This document shows positions 14,262 through 27,100 of a stretch of DNA of 64,000 nt, one piece after another. The notes below the pieces were generated by a model. It made no database searches and was not told the origin of the DNA. It was given only the letters and a program-made list of their open reading frames with translations. This stretch comes from Stercorarius parasiticus (taxonomy: Eukaryota > Chordata > Aves > Charadriiformes > Stercorariidae), in assembly GCA_013396915.1 (NCBI GenBank), contig VWZL01000559.1, forward strand, positions 189,246-253,245, in the 5' to 3' direction. Each line of letters starts with the position of its first letter. Within the stretch, counting starts at the first letter, position 1. A program made the position numbers and the translations under genes.

Positions 14262-14287
14262 TTACAAAATACCCTAGTATTTTGTAA
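14262..14287. repeat. Perfect hairpin, 11-bp stem, 4-nt loop
   Basis: TTACAAAATAC at 14,262-14,272 is the exact reverse complement of GTATTTTGTAA at 14,277-14,287, separated by CCTA. No flanking gene explains it. It may be the fused ends of a small decayed element or a chance inverted repeat. Confidence 0.8.
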
Positions 14288-15018
14288 GATCTGTGACAGT
14301 GAGAAGACAGAGAAGATTCATATTTTGTACTTAAGCAGAAGCTGCTTGGAGGTTTCCTTTTCTAAAAAAAGATAACAGAGCAGTAGAAAAAATAATGCTT
14401 ATGCAGTTTTATTATGGGTGATACTCTTTTCTGAAGCAACTCCATAGACTCCAGAGGTCTTACGTGACAGCTGCACATGCTCATTATGACCAGATTTTCA
14501 GTAGTACTGAAAACCATAATTTATGCAGATTTTACCAAGATCCCCGTGTGTTTACTGAGGCAGAGAGTTCCACCTTGGTGAAACACTGAACATGAAAAAA
14601 TAAGGCTTATCAGCTCATTGAGACTTCAAAATTCAATTGGTACAGGAAGAAACTTTTTAAAAGTAATGTAATTAAACCATTTAAAAAATAAAGAAGTGCA
14701 ATAGAAGAACAAATCTAAATAATGAAGCCTGCTATCAAGCAATCACAGAAACTCATCCTCCCCTCCAAAATAAGATTTTTCTAGAACAAGCCTCAATAAG
14801 CAGTTGTTGCATTGATTTCTATAAAGGACAGCTCTATAGAGAACAGTGTATCATGTAAAAAATCAGCCCTAACTTTTTTTTTAATATATTGCCAAACTTA
14901 TTTCCATGCCTTCTACAAACCTTTCATGAAGCAAACTGCCGCCTTGTATGTTTGAGGTCAACAGTGGGACAAAATAAAACTAGGACGCAAGTTGGCTCTG
15001 ACAAACTTAAAAACAATG

Positions 15019-15042
15019 AAAACACTTTTTATAAAGTGTTTT
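15019..15042. repeat. Perfect hairpin, 10-bp stem, 4-nt loop
   Basis: AAAACACTTT (15,019-15,028) pairs exactly with AAAGTGTTTT (15,033-15,042) around TTAT. AT-rich surroundings raise the chance expectation. Confidence 0.75.
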
Positions 15043-15351
15043 GCTTTGTTTTGGATATTGGGGTTTTTTTTAAATGCCTCAGCATTTTCAAACTTTACCT
15101 GACTTTATATGATAGTTAAGTGATGGGAGTCTTCAAATAAGGCTTTGAAAACCTATACTTTAAGTTCCATACCTTAAGGCTTTGATGCAAGTCGTATCTT
15201 CCAATGAATGAGCCCACCCCAGCCATGCTCATAACAGTTGCAAAACTAGAATACTCGTTTCTTAAGCAGCTGGTATGTGCAGTAATACAAAATATCGTGC
15301 ATTCCCAGAAATAAGAAAGAATGGGAATTCTTCATATCTTTCCTTTTCCAG

Positions 15352-15487
15352 GAACAAGTGGAGAAAAGAAGAAGACTTCAGCTGCAGACACACCAAACAT
15401 CAGGCCCAGGGCTGTGACGTTCAGATTGTCCAAGCAGTGAGCACTGGAGATCATTCTGGAGCAAATCCACAGTCAGAATCACTGAAG
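15352..15487 (+). other. Exon-like block with good splice sites (unidentified)
   Basis: Seen: a polypyrimidine tract and acceptor, tctttccttttccag, end at 15,351. A donor, AAG then gtatgc, begins at 15,488. The 136-base interval is less AT-rich than its flanks. One frame is open throughout (from base 2: N K W R K E E D F ...), and a second is open to a TGA near the end (T S G E K K K T S A A D ...). Both have exon-like polar composition. It lies between the upstream poly(A) signal and the C8orf34 CpG island, just ahead of a CR1 copy. It could be an upstream noncoding or alternative first-exon partner of C8orf34, an exon of a lncRNA, or a coincidence. I do not recognise the peptide. Confidence 0.25.
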
Positions 15488-15624
15488 GTATGCGCCTGCC
15501 ATAGCACAGTGTGGCCACAGAGGCAATGACTACCAGAGAAGCTCTGTAAAGAACATAAGGGCAAGAGGTGAGGGACGCTGGAACAAGTTTAACAATTCTT
15601 CTGGGAGCTTATTAGTTTTTCTCT

Positions 15625-16280
15625 CAGTTCAGTGATGGCAAATGCAAAATCCTTTACCTGAAGCAGCAGTACAGGCTGTGGTAACTAATTGGGCAGGTAA
15701 CAGCTCTGCAGCCAAGGGCCTGGGGACTATAGTGATGAAGCTGGTAATGAGTCAGCAGTTGCAATGAAAGCCAACCACATACAGGGCTATATTAGAGTGT
15801 AAATAGCAGATCAAGTGAAGTGAGTAATTGCACCTACTTAGTACTCAGGAGACCACAGCTGGAATACTCTGTCCAGTTTCAAACCCTTCCCTCATCCCAG
15901 TACAAGAGATGTCTACAAACCATAGAGTGTGCAGCAGAGGGAAGACAGGGTTGGAGCACATTGCACATAAGGTGAGGTTGAAGGATCTGGGCTTGCTCAG
16001 CCAGGAGAAAAGGGGGTTGCAGAAACAAAGCCAGATTCTTCTGAGAATAGCAGAGCTGAAGCAAAAGCACAAGAGAAAATAAGGGAAATGCAGCATGACC
16101 AGTGTTGAGGGAAAGAACATTTGTCACCTTAAGCACTGGCACAGTTTGCCCCAGACAGACTGTGAAATCTATCCTCATCCTTGGAGATTTTAAACACTCA
16201 GCTGAAAAACGCCCTAAGCAATCTGATCTAACTTTGAAGTTAGCACGGCTTTCATGTCCCCTCTGACCTAAATTACTCTG
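15625..16280 (+). mobile_element. CR1 LINE fragment, old, plus orientation
   Basis: The text follows the CR1 3' half in order: 'ggcaaatgcaaaatcct' and 'cagtacaggctg' near 15,637-15,680, 'gagtcagcagt' near 15,750, 'cacagctggaatactctgtc' near 15,855, 'ggttggagcaca' near 15,950, 'gagcactggcacagtttgcc'-like text near 16,131, 'tccttggagatttt' near 16,178, and a terminal 'tctgacctaaattactctg' just before 16,280. It has many substitutions and internal deletions. The terminal octamer array is lost. It is 5'-truncated, as CR1 copies usually are. Frames inside it (15,828-16,082 and the minus-strand ones) are remnants, not genes. Confidence 0.88.
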
Positions 16281-17010
16281 GTTGCCGAATCAATTGCCAC
16301 TAGATGAAGGCCTCAGCCACCAGCATGTTCCTTCCAGACACACTGACCCCAGACTGGTTACCAGCTAATCAATACAAGCTGATTGTATTGATCAATCAAT
16401 ACAAACTCCACAGCCTTCCTGAAGGTGCTAGATGTGGTGAGCCACATTCTCAAATATGACTGTCTGCCTCTGAAAATTCTGGACAGGCTTCCTGGTCACG
16501 CCAGGAGTGTTGAACCATGTGTCTTCAACAAGTGGCATTGATCTTCTACACTGAACCTTCCTCTTTGTTACAGGGAGCCTGGCTAGAATGGTGTCAAACA
16601 GTCCAGTGGTCAAAGACCTGAGCTGTTGATGGAAATGTCTCCTCTATGCACAGCCAGTTTTCAAACATCAGTTCTTGCAGATAGTTGACTATCTACATAG
16701 CAATTGCTCATGTTATGCAATGCTGGAGGCTAGGGGAAGCCAGATACACTTCAGATGGCACAGACTCTTGAGCAGGAGGAACGAGAGGGGCAACAGGAGG
16801 CAGCAATTACTGCTGAACTGAAGTTGGTAGCTGTGGATACCTCTGGCTGTGTCTACCACGTGATGTTTCACCAGGTGTCACACAAGAAGCCTCTGTGCAG
16901 GTGTGAAGAGATGCAAGTGGTATGCCAAGCTGCACTGCAGCTACTCAGCAGAGTGGACGGCATCAGTGTACTCAGGAAAGCACTAGTCTTGAACTTGACC
17001 TTAACATAAG
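16281..17010. other. Unexplained moderate-GC block after CR1
   Basis: This sequence is visibly less AT-rich than what follows 17,010 and contains an 84-residue plus-strand frame (16,755-17,009; E/Q-rich start, then HVMFHQVSHKKPLCRCEE). A small inverted repeat, TTGTATTG/CAATACAA, lies near 16,384-16,405. It reads like a decayed element or pseudogene, but I cannot match it to a family. No splice context is evident. Confidence 0.3.
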
Positions 17011-20000
17011 TAATTGGCCTCTTCACCTTTTATGGATCTCAGAGATAACAGAGTCACATATTTACGGTTCTTTACATGCCAAGAACATGATTACATACCA
17101 CTTATCCAATTATTACTATTGACTTCAACTGTGTGGTGGATGTGTTAGTAATTTCATTACACTGTCAAATGAAAGGCAAAGAAAGATAAAGATTGAATGC
17201 TTCATCACTTTGGATAAAACTATTCAATGACAAAATACAGCAGAAAGGTGAACGCTATTTTGAAAATAGTATCACATTTTCAGTCCTTCTCAAATAGCCC
17301 TGGACATCTGCATGGGAGTTAAGAGATTTCATTTTATGTAGTAAAGGGACTTAGAAAAAGCATAAAAAAGAGCAAAAGTAGGAGGAACAGGAAAACCCAG
17401 ACTGCTAACCACAGTCAAGTGCCATCAAATAATTGCCTACAGTAGTTACTTGAACCATGAATATAACATGACTTTTTGACTAAGTCAGAACTTCTTTACT
17501 ATAACAAAAAGTTTCAATCCAAGAATGTAGCAAAAAAAGGGTTGTAACTCACCTTCTAAGTTTTAGGGCCTGGATGTGAGACAGAGAACAGAATCCTAAA
17601 ATAGAGCTTTAAAAGAAGATAAGGTATGCATATAAATATTAAAAGGACAAATATTTGAATATTTAGTTTTCTTTGCTGCCAATAAAAATAGTTAATGGGC
17701 TTCCTCAGGGGAATGCAGAGATGGAAATCTGGCTAAAATATAGCCTCCCTATGAGGACTGGAAGACTCTGCTTCCTCCCTTTTTGGAATGGTCTTGGGTA
17801 CCTACTGAAAAATCAATAACAGAATACAGAGATAATGATGATAAAGAGTACATTCTTTCATCCCTACAGTGTAGAACCCAGTGAGAGCACAATGATTCAA
17901 TGAGATTTAGAGAGGCAAGGATCATTAGAGAGAGAAAAAGCAAAGAATAAACGTGCTTTCCTAGAATGAAACGGCATTGTTTTCTTAGGTGTCTGAATAT
18001 TCTATAGAAAACTGTACTTTTAAAAAAAGTGTTGGTTTACTCTAGTTACACTTTTTCTGCTAAACCTTTTTTAACAGCTTTTTTTTTTATTCACCAGAAA
18101 ACAAACTTTTTCTTTTTTTTTCTTAACTACAATTGACTTTCACGTATATTGAATGCTGCTGCAAAGAGGATGGGGATTTTTTCCCCTCCATATGTTTTGT
18201 GTGAAAGATCTCAAATAGCAGAGGAAAAACAAGTGAAAATTAGGAAATGCTTTCTATTATAATGTGAAGAGCTGGAATAGGAATGGTGTGCAATCTCTCA
18301 CACTGCAGGTCTTAAGGAATATATTTGACAAATGTGTGTCACAAGTGATACAGATGTATCTGATTTTGCCTTTGGACCAAAGAATGGCATAAAGGACTTC
18401 TCAAAAACCTTTCTAGACCTAATTTTTGATGTTATGACATTCTAGTATGAACCTGAGCTTGCCCTGACCCACAGGCTGATAATGAAACACAGTCAATGTT
18501 CATTTTGTATCATTTGTGGTTTTGCACATGTGCTGGCATCAATAGAAAAAAAGCTATTTCTTTACTTTGAATGTTCAAAGTCCCATTTTGGAACTGATAG
18601 TATCTGGTAATTTAGAACAAACATAAAACTACTTCAAAAGCAACCATTACCATAAAATTTCTATTTTAGACTTGAGTGAAGTTATTTTGTTTTATTTTGT
18701 GTTAGTGTAAAGTTATGCAAAATAGAAGTTAAGCATGAAGATACACACTTTCAGCTGCTATAAATAAGAATGACATTATTGAAATCAATTAAACCATTTC
18801 TGCCTGCTCCAAAAAGTTATCTGATCATAAGCATTTTGCTACACAACTCTGTGTGCATTACAGAAGTAAAAACTATTGCCTGTCACTGCTTTTACTATCT
18901 TTCCTAACAGGATTTTGAATAAATTGGGTAGTATGTAAGATCTAAATCCAGAAAACTGTAGATTAGAACTAAAGTATGGGAGGTCTACCTCTGCAAAAGC
19001 TGGAATTGGAATCAAAAGGAACTGGAAAAGGTATTCTGCAGCCTACAGCAAACACTAATAATAGTTGGCCTAGCCTGTGGAACATGGAGACTTTTCAAAT
19101 GAACTGTGCTTTGGCGTTATTTTTTCAAGGCACTTATAACCAGACATTGTACTTCTTCAATTCTTCATCTCCATTCCTTGGGCATTATATATACATGCAA
19201 ATATATAAATATACACACACACATATATGTGTATATATACACATGTCTGTGTATGTATGTATGCACATATTTAAATCTCTTCTGTTCTTTTGCATTTGCC
19301 CTGGCTTTTTTTCTTTTCCATTTGTCCTGTCTGCCTCTATGGACAAGTCTCATGCTTCCCAAGATGCAGAACACTCAGCTCTTGTTGACTCTGTGCTCAT
19401 GAAGCTATTAAGATTTGTAAAGTTAAGCGTATGTATAAATACTTTCAGGAACAGGGTCTCAGCTGCCTCTAGGCACCTAAATGTAAACATCTGGATATTA
19501 CTTCTATTTGATCTTGTAGTTTCTCTGACTTCTATTGCAACACGGCTAACCTAATGGCCTATGCGCTCCTACTGGCCCTGGCTCCCTTGTTAGATATTGG
19601 GAATATTTACACAGTACATTTTCCAGTCTTTGTGGATTTTCACTGAATTGTGGTAAGCAATTTCTATCTATCTGTGTGTCTTACTGCTTTGACTTGCCCT
19701 TTTTTGTCTAGAGTTTCTAACCATGCTGAATTCTGCAGTGCATCTTTTTCTGACCAAGAAAAATTATTCCATTTGTCATTGCAAGTTTTAATTACCAAAT
19801 TTTTCTTCTCATTTGCATATGTGTTTAGGATTTTACTATGTTCTATGATGTGGAGATTTTTTCTAAGTATTACTTCTCTCTGGATGCAGCATTTGTTTGG
19901 CTTTGCTATATAACAAACCTACCAACCCAAAATCTAACTGACACTAAAAGCATTAGTTCTGTTGAAATATGTCATATATGTACATATAATATGTTTTCCT

Positions 20001-20681
20001 TGCATAGAGAGCACTTATCTCAAAAGATTTTAAACCTTTTAAAATTAACCTATATATTCATTAAAAGAAATGCATAAATCAATGAAGTTAAAGAATATAA
20101 GTAGTTACAAATTTTGTTCATATTATCTGTTGAATAATTTCACAAACTATACAGTGAAACTATTTAGTAGATATTATGCTAGTAGTTTTGTTTCCATTTG
20201 ACTGAAAAATCTTTTATTTTTTAATTTGTCTTCTGATTCATCCTCCCGGTTCTGATAATTTATTAATAATCTTCCACCAAATTTCATATGCTAGTCCTTG
20301 TTTTGTTCATAAGGTTATACAGTATTCTCCGGCATACTCCTCAAATTCCTACCATAATACCAGTCATATATTTTTAAACCTTCCTCAACAATGTTTACAC
20401 AATCTATTGAGCTGTGTGTCTTACAGACGGACTGCGATTCTATTATAAATGTACTGGTTCCTTGTTGTTATGTTCATTCAATATATCAATTACAATTTTG
20501 CAGTACTCCTGCAGTCAGGTAGCAGATTTCACATTTGTGGGCCTGCTTCCTAAAGAAATTATAATCTTTAGAAAACAAACAAACAGCTCTTGCCCACAAG
20601 AAATCTCTGTGCTTTTAAGACCAGTTTTGAATAGTTGGTGAAAAAATTGCAAAGAAAGCAAGGGCAGGAAAACAGCAAATG
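17011..20681. other. Intergenic AT-rich DNA, no gene seen
   Basis: No credible coding frame. The 192-codon frame at 18,976-19,554 runs straight through a CA/TA microsatellite and has no domain. Long T and A runs occur near 18,080-18,122. Confidence 0.6.
19186..19270. repeat. CA/TA/TG compound microsatellite
   Basis: About 85 bases of mostly alternating purine-pyrimidine sequence: tata, cacacaca, tatatgtgtatata, tgtatgtatgtatgc. Confidence 0.85.
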
Positions 20682-21103
20682 TAGAATCGTAGAATCATAC
20701 AGTCAGAGAACGGTTTGGGTTGCAAGGATAAAGGTCATCTAGTCAAACTCCCCTGTAATGATCAGGGACATCTTCAACTAGATCAGGTTGCTCAGAGCCC
20801 CGTCCAACCTGACCTTGAATGTTTCCTGGGATGGAGCATCTACCATCTCTCTGGACAATCTGTTTCAGTGTTTCACCACCCTCATTGTAAACAATTTCTT
20901 CCTTATACCTAGTTTGAATCTACACTCTTTTAGCTTAAAAAAGTTACTCCTTGTTCTATTGCAACAGGCCCTACTAAAAAGGCTGTTCCCACCTTTCTTA
21001 TAATAAGCCCCCTTTAAGTATTGGAAGGACACAAGAGCCTTCTCTTCTCCAGGCTGAATAACCCAAACTGTCTCAGCCCTTCCTCATAGGAGAGGTGTTC
21101 CAA
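20682..21103 (-). mobile_element. CR1 LINE 3' end, minus orientation
   Basis: The left edge has two copies of the reverse-complemented CR1 terminal octamer (agaatcgtagaatcata). It then reads through 'ggtttgggttgcaagg', 'ggtcatctagtc', 'cagggacatcttcaactaga', 'gttgctcagagccccgtcca', 'ttcttccttatacctagt', 'ccttctcttctccaggctga' and 'tcctcataggagaggtgttc'. This is the continuous CR1 3' region on the minus strand, about 420 bases, 5'-truncated near 21,103. It is less decayed than the copy at 15.6 kb. Frames at 20,715-21,003 lie within it and are not genes. Confidence 0.95.
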
Positions 21104-24100
21104 ATTTAAAAGGTCCAGAGATTAATTTAGAAAATTTTCTGAAGTGGACTGGAGAATTTGGGTCATTATAGGAGTAGGCAGGGGAACTGAGGACTTGGGG
21201 AAAGGGTGGTCTCCTACTTCCTCCTTCTCCCTTGGTTTTTAATTTCTGGAATTGATTTTCACATGCAGAGAGCAGACTTCAGGGGTTCTTGGTCAGTACT
21301 CGAGTCTTCAATGCAGGGCACGTTTAATCCCTTTGGAGAGTTCTGGGTACCTGATAGACACTACTCATTTATGTGATTAAAAGGGAGATCCCAGCAAATC
21401 TTTGGAATAAATTCTGCTACACTTACTCATCTCAGAAAGCATCTTTGTCCACAAGCATTCTTGATATATGTGAGTGGAAAGTTTTATTATATATGTTAAT
21501 GGTAATTATATTACTTGGATAAAACCCTTCTGAAGAAGGAAGCTGAATTTGATCAGGAGCTGGAATCCACTCTTTACCTCACAAATAATTTCTGCAGCAA
21601 TCCAGTGTCTTCTAGCTCATTCAGCATTAAATCACACCAGATTAATTGTCAAGTTGCAAATCACTAATTCAATCTACTAAAGCCCCTTTCCGTGTTTTGG
21701 AAGAGCATCCAAACTTGGTGCAGGCTGACCTAAATTAGTCTGTACGAGCTGAAGAGATCACAGAACAATAAGAACTACTGTTCATTTCTGTCATCATTAA
21801 AAAAAAAGGAGGGGGGGAGTGAATACAATGACCATATTATACAAAGGAGAGCCATAAGGACTTGCTAATCACATTAAATAATAAATTTGAAATATGCATA
21901 ATAGCATCTAAATAGCTGAAGATTTCAAAATAAAGTGCTTATTTGGAGCAGAAAACTATGAAAAATTTTTGGTATAGCTGTTTACTGTGAGGCTGAAAGT
22001 TCATGCTGCTTGCCAGCTGGAGGAGAGAGAAGAGGAAGATGTAGGGCAGAGAGTAATTTTTATCCAGTGATAATTACACTTGTGAAAGCTAAACACTTTC
22101 CTACCTACTGGCTAGTTTCTGCCACGCTCTGTGGAATGAGCATATAAATGTCCTCATGCATAGACAAAAAGGGTTATCTTTAACGGTACTGCCTGAAAAC
22201 TCTTGGATTTTTAGGCTTTCTCTAACTGAAACTTAAGGTTTTTTGCATATTTCTATTGCAAGTATTAATGTATGTCTCCACTGCAGAACTGGGTAAGACA
22301 AAGCTAATCCAAACAAACTGAACATCTGTATCTTTGCCAAGTCTATATAGCTGTTGCCAGGCTCATTCTTATATGAAGGGCTAAAACTTTAGGGTGCATG
22401 GAAGGACCACAAACCTCTTTGTAATTTATTAAGCTGTACCATTCTACATTTTTTGTCTCAGGAGAAATGTGTGTACCAAAGATCTTTACTATCCCCCAGC
22501 ACATTATAGCTTATTGGAAGATTTCTAATAAACCCACCTGGTAGAAATTCTGACCTCAAAAAAGGAATGCCTTTTTCAGCTGCTGGTAGAAAGTAAAACA
22601 TTTATATGGAAAAGCTCTTCTTTCACCTGATTAAACTTAAAGACTTGATGCCTGGCAGTCTTGTGGCCTAGTCTAATACAGAACAGGAAAATTGTTCTTT
22701 CTAGAATCCTGACCTAAGAAATCTGAAATTTCATAAAACTGAAAATCTCCCTACCTTACCCAGCAGTAAAGTTCAGGTGAACATAAGAAAACTGCTGATA
22801 GAAAATACAGCACCACAGAAATGTCTTTGTAACAAGTAACAATTATTTTTTTCACCTGGATTGCACTTTTGAAAGGTTTTGAATGTGATTCTGCTGTGGC
22901 TGTCACCTTGCCAAAGTGTTAGGTAGCATTTAAAGAATCTTTTGGGTGGTGTATTAATATCAGACTGCAAATTATAATCACAGTCCAGCTGCTTTAGGAA
23001 AACTTAATTGAACAGAATTTATATAAAACCTATTTGACTCCTCGTCTGCCACTAGAGTATTTTTTATCTATATGGCCTGATTTCTCATTCTTATTTTAAC
23101 AAAAGTGACATTACCTTTGTCATTAGGACAAAGGTTGATTTGTCATCAACCACTGCAATTTACATCTTCCCAAACCCCAGTTCCAGTCCATTTCTTAAAA
23201 GCACACTACCTCTTCTTGCAGCATGCATTTTGCACACATCTTATATCTGATTTTATTGTAATCACTCATTTCCTAATGTTCCTTCAGCTCATATCTTTTT
23301 TGCTCTGCTTGGCATGCTCTTTGGACTATATCCAAAATGGTCTCTGATCTTATTGTTCAGTAGACCATATGAGAAGACACATCTGATCTTATCTCACAGC
23401 TCATCACCGCCATTGTATTCCACATAAATTTTCTTAGTCATGCTAGAATTTTTATTTCACTTACTCTACAAATCTAATGGAAATTCTGTAGGACTTAGGA
23501 ACTAATCCTTTTACAGGTTACTTTAATGTCCAAGCAAATCTACAAGCGTCGCTTTTCTTGCTCTCAGGGATTGGTATTAGTTTTCTGTTAATACATGGTG
23601 GCAAATCTTATTCTCTGCGATTGTTGAGCACTACAGAAACAGCCTTATTTTTGTGTCTCCAAGCTCCAAATCGGTTGGGAGATCATCACTTGCCCGTTGG
23701 TAACTTTATTGTCCAGTCCAGGCTGGACACTGAAGGCTACCTGTGTCCTCATACTCTTTACTTTTAATACTGTGTGGGTGTAGGGGTGGGCTGATCTGAA
23801 GCCTGTAAAATGAAACGAATGATATTCATTGTAAAACAAAAGGGTGTGTTCTGGGGCCCAAGCAGTTCCTTTATCCCATGCTCTTGCGTCACTTCATTTT
23901 GAAATGATACTCTGATTCCTTCCTTGCACTCTCTCTGAACTTTGCTGGCCATACAGCTTTCTCTAGTGCTCTGTGGGGCTCTTAACTCCATTACCACACT
24001 CTCTGCTACTTTATCCTTTGCCTCAGAGTCTGAGGGCAGAATTCCATATAAAGAACATAATGTCTTAATACAGTAATTTTGATGTATATAAGATTCTCTT

Positions 24101-27100
24101 TCAACAGCCTTGTAATTATATTATATTCTCATAAAATAAACTACAATTACAGTCAATTTCCTGATTTAGCTACTACCCAGACCAATTGCATTGTATTTGT
24201 TTTTAAACATATTGTATACATTTGCATTTCTGATATGTTGTTTTTCAAGCTTCTTGAATGTGAACTGAAACTAAATTACACTCTGTTCTGTACTTGTAAG
24301 GAAAATGCCTTCTTGTAGTATTTCCATTTCCTTCCTTTGTCCATGCAATGCTTTCTGTAAGCATTTAAAACTGCTTTAAAAACACTTTAAGATACCTTTA
24401 CAATGTTTTAAAAATAATTCGCAGGTGGCAGTTTCTCTCCTGTTCTCCTCAGATAATATCCTCATGGGAGGAAGGAGTGATTTCAACCTCTTTCAGAAAC
24501 CAGAACCAGATAATTTTGCAATATTATGTATTTTTCTAATTTATTGAATGAAAATTTGAAGAGGATGCCTATATGCTAGCCAGCATTTGACTGGAATGTA
24601 CTGCTTTAAGGTGCTGGTTATAGTGGAATGGCAACTCATATTTGAAACATCAGTTTATTCAGATTACGAGAAACACTAACAAACTAGAATGTAACATTTC
24701 TTATTGCTAACCTACTTTTAAACTAAGAAGCAAATTTTATTTCTGTAAGAGTTAATTTTGTCATGAAAAGACTTATAACCTGTACTGGTGTATATCCTAC
24801 TTGAATTTCTGTTAAAATGCAATGCAGCAGAAACCAGCTCATCAGTTTGGACCAGCCAGTCATAACTCTATAAAGGAAATATATTTGTACATAGCTTCAT
24901 TGCTGTCATGCATAATGACTCAAATGGGTATGCATTTTTAAACTAAAAAGAAATAAAAAATTTGTTGTGCTGCTAGCAAAGAAATGATTTGGAGAAATAT
25001 TACAAATATTAATATTCCAATAAATAACACAGAATATAAAATTTTCATCTTTGCAGACTACGGATTAGGTAAGAGAGGACACCAACAGTGCACAAGGGCA
25101 GTGACTGAGATTGAAAAAGTCTTGTCAAGAACGGTGGGTGGAAGGGTAATTGAAGAATTTTGAAAATCAATGCAAGTTCAATCTCAGTACAGAGGTGAAT
25201 GCAACTTGATGATGGAGGAGAACATCTGCAATGAAACATCTGAAACATCAGATTTGCAGACTTAAACAAAAGTATCTTCACTACAAATGTTTCAGCATAG
25301 GCAGATGAGAAAGGCAAAACAAAGCCTAAAGTAACAAAAACTGAGATTCTATCCTTGGAATCCATGTTAGCATCTGAGATGAGAGTAGTTAGGTTAGATC
25401 CTGGGATAAAGACTTTCTTCAGTGGCAGGAATGCTTCATCTATGCCAAAGAAAGGGGTAGAAGGGAAAGTGGGGTGTCTAAGAGGCCTTTACAGACTAGA
25501 CAGAGAAAACAGTGCAAAGTAGGAAAAGAGAGAGATGCCGATTTTACGGTAAGGAAATGCACTGTCAGTGAACATCTGGATTCTGTGTGATGTGCTTAGG
25601 TATCAGAGACCAAAACCCAGTCACCTTGTTTCCTTTTTCCCCACACTAATACTGAATTTGCAGAGCATCCTTACTAATAAATAATAAAGAAGTAGATAAT
25701 GTGCTTATCTACTTTGATAGATAATGTCATCATCTATTTGGAATACCTCTTCATAGCAATCATTAATGATAAATAGAAAGTGAACGGGGAAAAGAAATGG
25801 GAAAAAACATCTGAGTAAGAGGGGTACTGCATTCCTGAATGGGCTTGTGGATTAATTGTTTAGGAGAATGTGCACTGCCAACTTAATCTCCTATAACTAT
25901 CCAAACTGATTGTCCAAATCTTTTGAAATGTTGCAAATACCAGTGTACTTTATCTGAAGCTCAATAATAGCAACCTGTGTACATGCTCACAATCTGTTGG
26001 CGATACCGACACTGCTGTTATCTTTCTTACATTTTCTCTGTTTTGAACAGACTGTTCATTCATGCATTTTTTTCTCAAGTGCAGCATGTTGCTACTTAAG
26101 AAAAAGGCTGCACCAACAAATCCGGCAGATCAATGTATTTCTGTTTTCTGAAATATAACTTCTCAAAATTCCCTTCAGAGCTTCAGGCTTTCTGTTCTTT
26201 TTACCCTTTATCCTTACTGTGGACCTGATACTGATCCTACTGAATTTGGAGGCGTAGGCTCCATCTTGCAGGTACTCCCCGACAGCATTTGCCAAAAAGC
26301 TTTAAAAGCCATACAAACGTAAAAAATTTCTTATGCTTATCTTTGATAATGTACTGAAGTCCATAAATTACAGTCTTTCAAGTCATGTATTAATGCTTAC
26401 CTAACAATTAGAAAATAGTTCTTGTTGTAAAGAAAGCCACTATGCTGAATTTCTATAGTGCATTATGAAAAATACACTATAATTCTACATGGGTCAGTTG
26501 GCATGACTATTTCCCACAGAATAAAACATTCAAGACTCAGTCCACAAATCCAACTGGAATATAACTGCATTCCAATTCATGTAAACACACTAGTAAGAAG
26601 ATTTAAAGCATGTCAGCCAATGATTATCAAAACATTAAAATCTTGGCTCCTAGAACACTTTAAAATACCATTAATAGTTAATTGCTATGTTGTTTATAAG
26701 CACTGAATTAGTAACTCTATAATATATGTGGCCTATATTTGCATGTTTCGTTCTTTTGAGGGGAAGTTGGTACCAACCTGCATATTATATTTTATATGTA
26801 GAGTTTGGAATTTAAATTTTCCGATAAGAACATGACTGAACCTAAAATATTTCTGTGAAATAGACAATACATTCCTCTATTTGAATAAAAAGTTTCCAGC
26901 AAAATAACCATCTACATCTTTTAATAAAAAAGCTCAGGCACATAGGTAACCTAGTCTCTAAATGAGCCTTTCAATTTTGCTACAGAAGATAATCCTTTCT
27001 TTCAAAATTGTTTAGGACAATGAAGCTTATGAAATGTAAATTCCTTTCTCAAGTGCTCAAAAATTAATCCTAGATTAAAAATACATTTAAAAATGTTATT

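Noticed and set aside
15845..16178. Minus-strand frames of 84-99 codons
   Set aside because: They lie inside the CR1 copy at 15,625-16,280 and read its antisense.
18976..19554. 192-codon plus-strand frame, one of the longest in the window
   Set aside because: It passes straight through a CA/TA microsatellite (giving KYTHTHICVYIHM-type text), has no domain and no promoter or splice context.
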